This document shows positions 61,691 through 64,000 of a stretch of DNA of 64,000 nucleotides, one piece after another; the stretch's first letter is position 1, and each line of letters begins with the position of its first letter. The notes below the pieces were generated by a model that saw only the letters and a program-made list of their open reading frames with translations, had not been told where the DNA came from and searched no databases. Position numbers and translations under genes: made by a program. This DNA is from Chlorops oryzae. Taxonomy: Eukaryota; Arthropoda; Insecta; Diptera; Chloropidae. Location: assembly GCA_020466095.1 (NCBI GenBank), contig CM035808.1, positions 36,845,502 through 36,909,501 on the forward strand, written 5' to 3'.

Positions 61691-64000
61691 ATTTCGAATT
61701 TTCGTCGATCGTTCAAAAAATATGAGAAATAGTTTCTTCAAGAATTTCGGAAATTTTCTTTCGATTGTATAATCCCAATGGGAGTGGAGGTGAATGGGTT
61801 AACACGTACAAAAGCATGAAAAATGGATTAAAAAATTTTTGATTGAAATTTGTTTGAAAAATATTTTTCATAAATCATAAAATATTTTTCTTGCAGAAAT
61901 ATAATTTGGCGATTCGATTCCCCTTTTTTACTTATTTTCACGTATTTTTTAATGATTTTACTTTTTAATGATTTATTTTAAGTTATTTAATTTCTCACGG
62001 AAGTTTTTTTCATGGTTTCTTTTGTGGAACGTATCTCGCGTTTAGAAACAGAATAAAGTTTATTTTCAGTGATTGAATATGGGGACATTGGCATAAATAT
62101 ATAATGCCCTTTAAAATTAAAATGGGTGTGGTCCTTAATGAGGGGTGCACCATATCCATACAATATTTAATTTTTTCGAAAAATTACCAGAAATTAATAA
62201 TAATAATATCCTCTTAAAATACTTTTAAAATTTCCTCTGCCCTAAATAAGTCTAATCTGAAATTTTTTATTCAAACGAAAATTGTGGCATTAAAGGGTTA
62301 ATTTTAAGTTTCCTCATTTCACCCATTAAGCTTAAATAAAACAACTTCAAACATTTGCACACTCCTTTAAGATTCTCTTCCATAATTTCCCCTTAAGAAA
62401 CTTAACCCTCTTAAGGGACTTGGGTTTCCCATATGAATGCCTTCATTTTCTTACTTTTTTTATCCTGACATTGTAAAAAGCACGGCATCGCAGCACTAAA
62501 TCCTTGTAATCCTCCCATTAGTCTTCGACTGGCCGCCAAGCAAATCACGCAAACGAAGAAGGAGCAGAGCTGATATTCACACGCCATTAGGACACATCGT
62601 GCACACACACAACAACAACAACATCACACGCACGCACTCGGTCCAAATCCAATCTCTCATATCCTTGAGCGGAGTCGTACAAAAAAAAAAAAAAAAAAAA
62701 AAACTGCGACTCGAATTGTCAGTTTCGGGTGCCTGTAAACTGTTGTCGAATTTCATGTATTCCAAATGCAAGGATATGGTAGAATTTCTTAAGGACAAAC
62801 AGGCATAGGGCATTGACGCGTACTAGGGAAAAATCAGAAGGGGGAAATTTGTTTTTTTTTTTTAGAAAATAAAAAAGCGTAAATGTGCCCCAAAACCAAT
62901 TTGCCGTAATGACTACTGCTGCTGCTGCTGCTGCTGTTACTTTTCTCGAGCTATCGCGATGGCAGTTATCTCTGGGAAAAGAGAAGCAAAACGAAAAAAA
63001 AAAAATAATAAAAATATCCTGCCTGCTGCAACTCTCAAAGATGCATTCGACCCACGCAACCTAGCTGCGCCATGCTGCACTGTACACTGATGAAGGCTCC
63101 CCTATTTTGGGGGAAAACACAAAATTCAATCCCATGGAAGGACATTCCAAGGACGAACGTTACTTGAACTGAATAGAGTTACGGAAACGTAAGGCAGTCG
63201 AAGGGAGGAAATCTTCGACAATATCTATACTTTCAAGAATGCGAGGGCGCAGGAGGACGATGAGGAGTAAAATAAAGGAGTAGGATGGTTATGGCTATGT
63301 CGCAGGCATGGGTCTTAGCTCGTTGTAATTCTCAAAGGATACATTGCAAAATGGTGCGTTCAAATTTTGAGATTTATTTCGCCTTTAGGACGCTGTAGAA
63401 CGCAACACGAAAAACAAATGCGAGATTTTTTTGTTGCTCCTTCAAAGGGGAGCATGCCTTGTTGTTGCTGTTATTGTTGCTTGTTGTTGTTGTTGTTGTT
63501 TTTTATAGGGCAGTGTCTTCGCGTGCATAGACCTTGCAGCTTAAAGGCACATTGCACAAAAGACGCCAAATGGTCTTGATGTCTTCCCTGCGTGCCGAAT
63601 GCTACATTCCCTCCACTATCCACCCTCCATTACGGCAATGCTGTACGTTGCAAATTGCTGTTTACGTTTTCAGTCGCAGAATGGGGATTCTTGTGGCATA
63701 CTAATAAACTTTTGTGTGTGGCAGCGAAAGCACGAAGACGTGCGCATCCTTGGAGCTCCCCCAAAAAAGTTTCGCATTGCGTTTACGGAAGCGTAGGAAC
63801 AACGCGGCCTGCAGAAGGAAGTCGTAAGCCAAATGAATTCGAATTGGTACACAGAGAGAAAAGGGGGGACTGAGATTGAAAGTAACGAGTACTCTCACGG
63901 ACAAATCTATGTAAATATAATGAACCTAGGAATTCTTGGCCTTTCAGCGGTCAACGTAAAAGGATCTGATACCACAAAAAACTAACAATTTTTACAGTGT
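61691..64000. other. Unannotated stretch with simple repeats
   Basis: A single TTAACCC-type motif (GGCATTAAAGGGTTAA) at 62286, a 23-base A-run at 62681-62703, (CTG)n at 62918-62937 and (GTT)n at 63480-63500. From 63360 it is CpG-richer with open frames on both strands and no recognised protein. Confidence 0.45.

Overview
This 64 kb window reads as non-coding, AT-rich euchromatic DNA from an insect, most likely a higher fly (Diptera). The basis is the canonical eukaryotic nuclear tRNA genes, non-autonomous Helentron elements of the fly DINE-1/mini-me type carrying (TA)n and (GTCY)n tracts, a decayed insect-type non-LTR reverse transcriptase, a tRNA-derived SINE family and many short inverted-repeat elements. 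I found no protein-coding gene I can defend. The long open frames are in repeats, triplet tracts or GC-richer patches, have compositionally odd translations and overlap frames on the other strand. Coding exons shorter than about 50 codons could be missed.

The secure genes are nine tRNAs: six tRNA-Gly(TCC) (14861, 18769, 33493, 36389, 57648 on plus; 38901 on minus) that read as identical, two elongator tRNA-Met(CAT) in a divergent inverted duplication (13315 minus, 14050 plus), and one tRNA-Ser(CGA) (43038 minus). About eight degenerate tRNA-like segments with recognisable B boxes lie among them.

Layout: 1-870 Helentron remnant with ~126 bp tandem repeats; 871-2381 single-copy DNA with a CpG-richer patch; 2382-3586 inverted-repeat element; 3587-9135 mostly unannotated, with a Helitron-like element at 7203-7632 and a CpG-richer, promoter-like patch at 8000-9000; 9136-9367 foldback element; 9506-12594 unannotated with microsatellites; 12595-19370 tRNA cluster with ~70 bp TTAACCC-type repeats and two SINEs; 19371-23100 a third SINE, a further repeat array and a small MITE; 23100-25260 CpG-richer patch; 25261-27295 AT-rich with a MITE; 27296-27900 Helentron; 29323-30057 (AATG)n array; 30530-32035 CpG-richer patch; 33493-43119 tRNA-Gly, MITEs, reverse-transcriptase pseudogene, fourth SINE, tRNA-Ser; 43773-46745 hAT-type MITE, Helentron, another inverted-repeat element and a degenerate tandem repeat; 47548-48836 CpG-richer patch bounded by microsatellites; 50303-50930 GAT-type array; 52474-57719 tandem-repeat element, palindrome, SINE relative, TIR element, tRNA-like segments and the last tRNA-Gly; 57720-64000 unannotated apart from a degenerate tandem duplication at 61370-61690.

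The most interesting pattern is the organisation around the tRNA genes. Five of six multi-unit blocks of a ~70 bp TTAACCC repeat lie on the 3' side of a tRNA gene. Three of four clear SINE copies sit 54-146 bp beyond a tRNA 3' end in the same orientation as that tRNA, and all four have 11-14 bp target-site duplications. A second theme is a set of four inverted-repeat elements that share CAC(T/C)(G/C)AA termini, three with apparent TA target duplications, but have unrelated interiors filled with element-specific short motifs. The CpG-richer patches between AT-rich stretches would suit promoters, leaders or enhancers of a long-intron gene, but that is inference.
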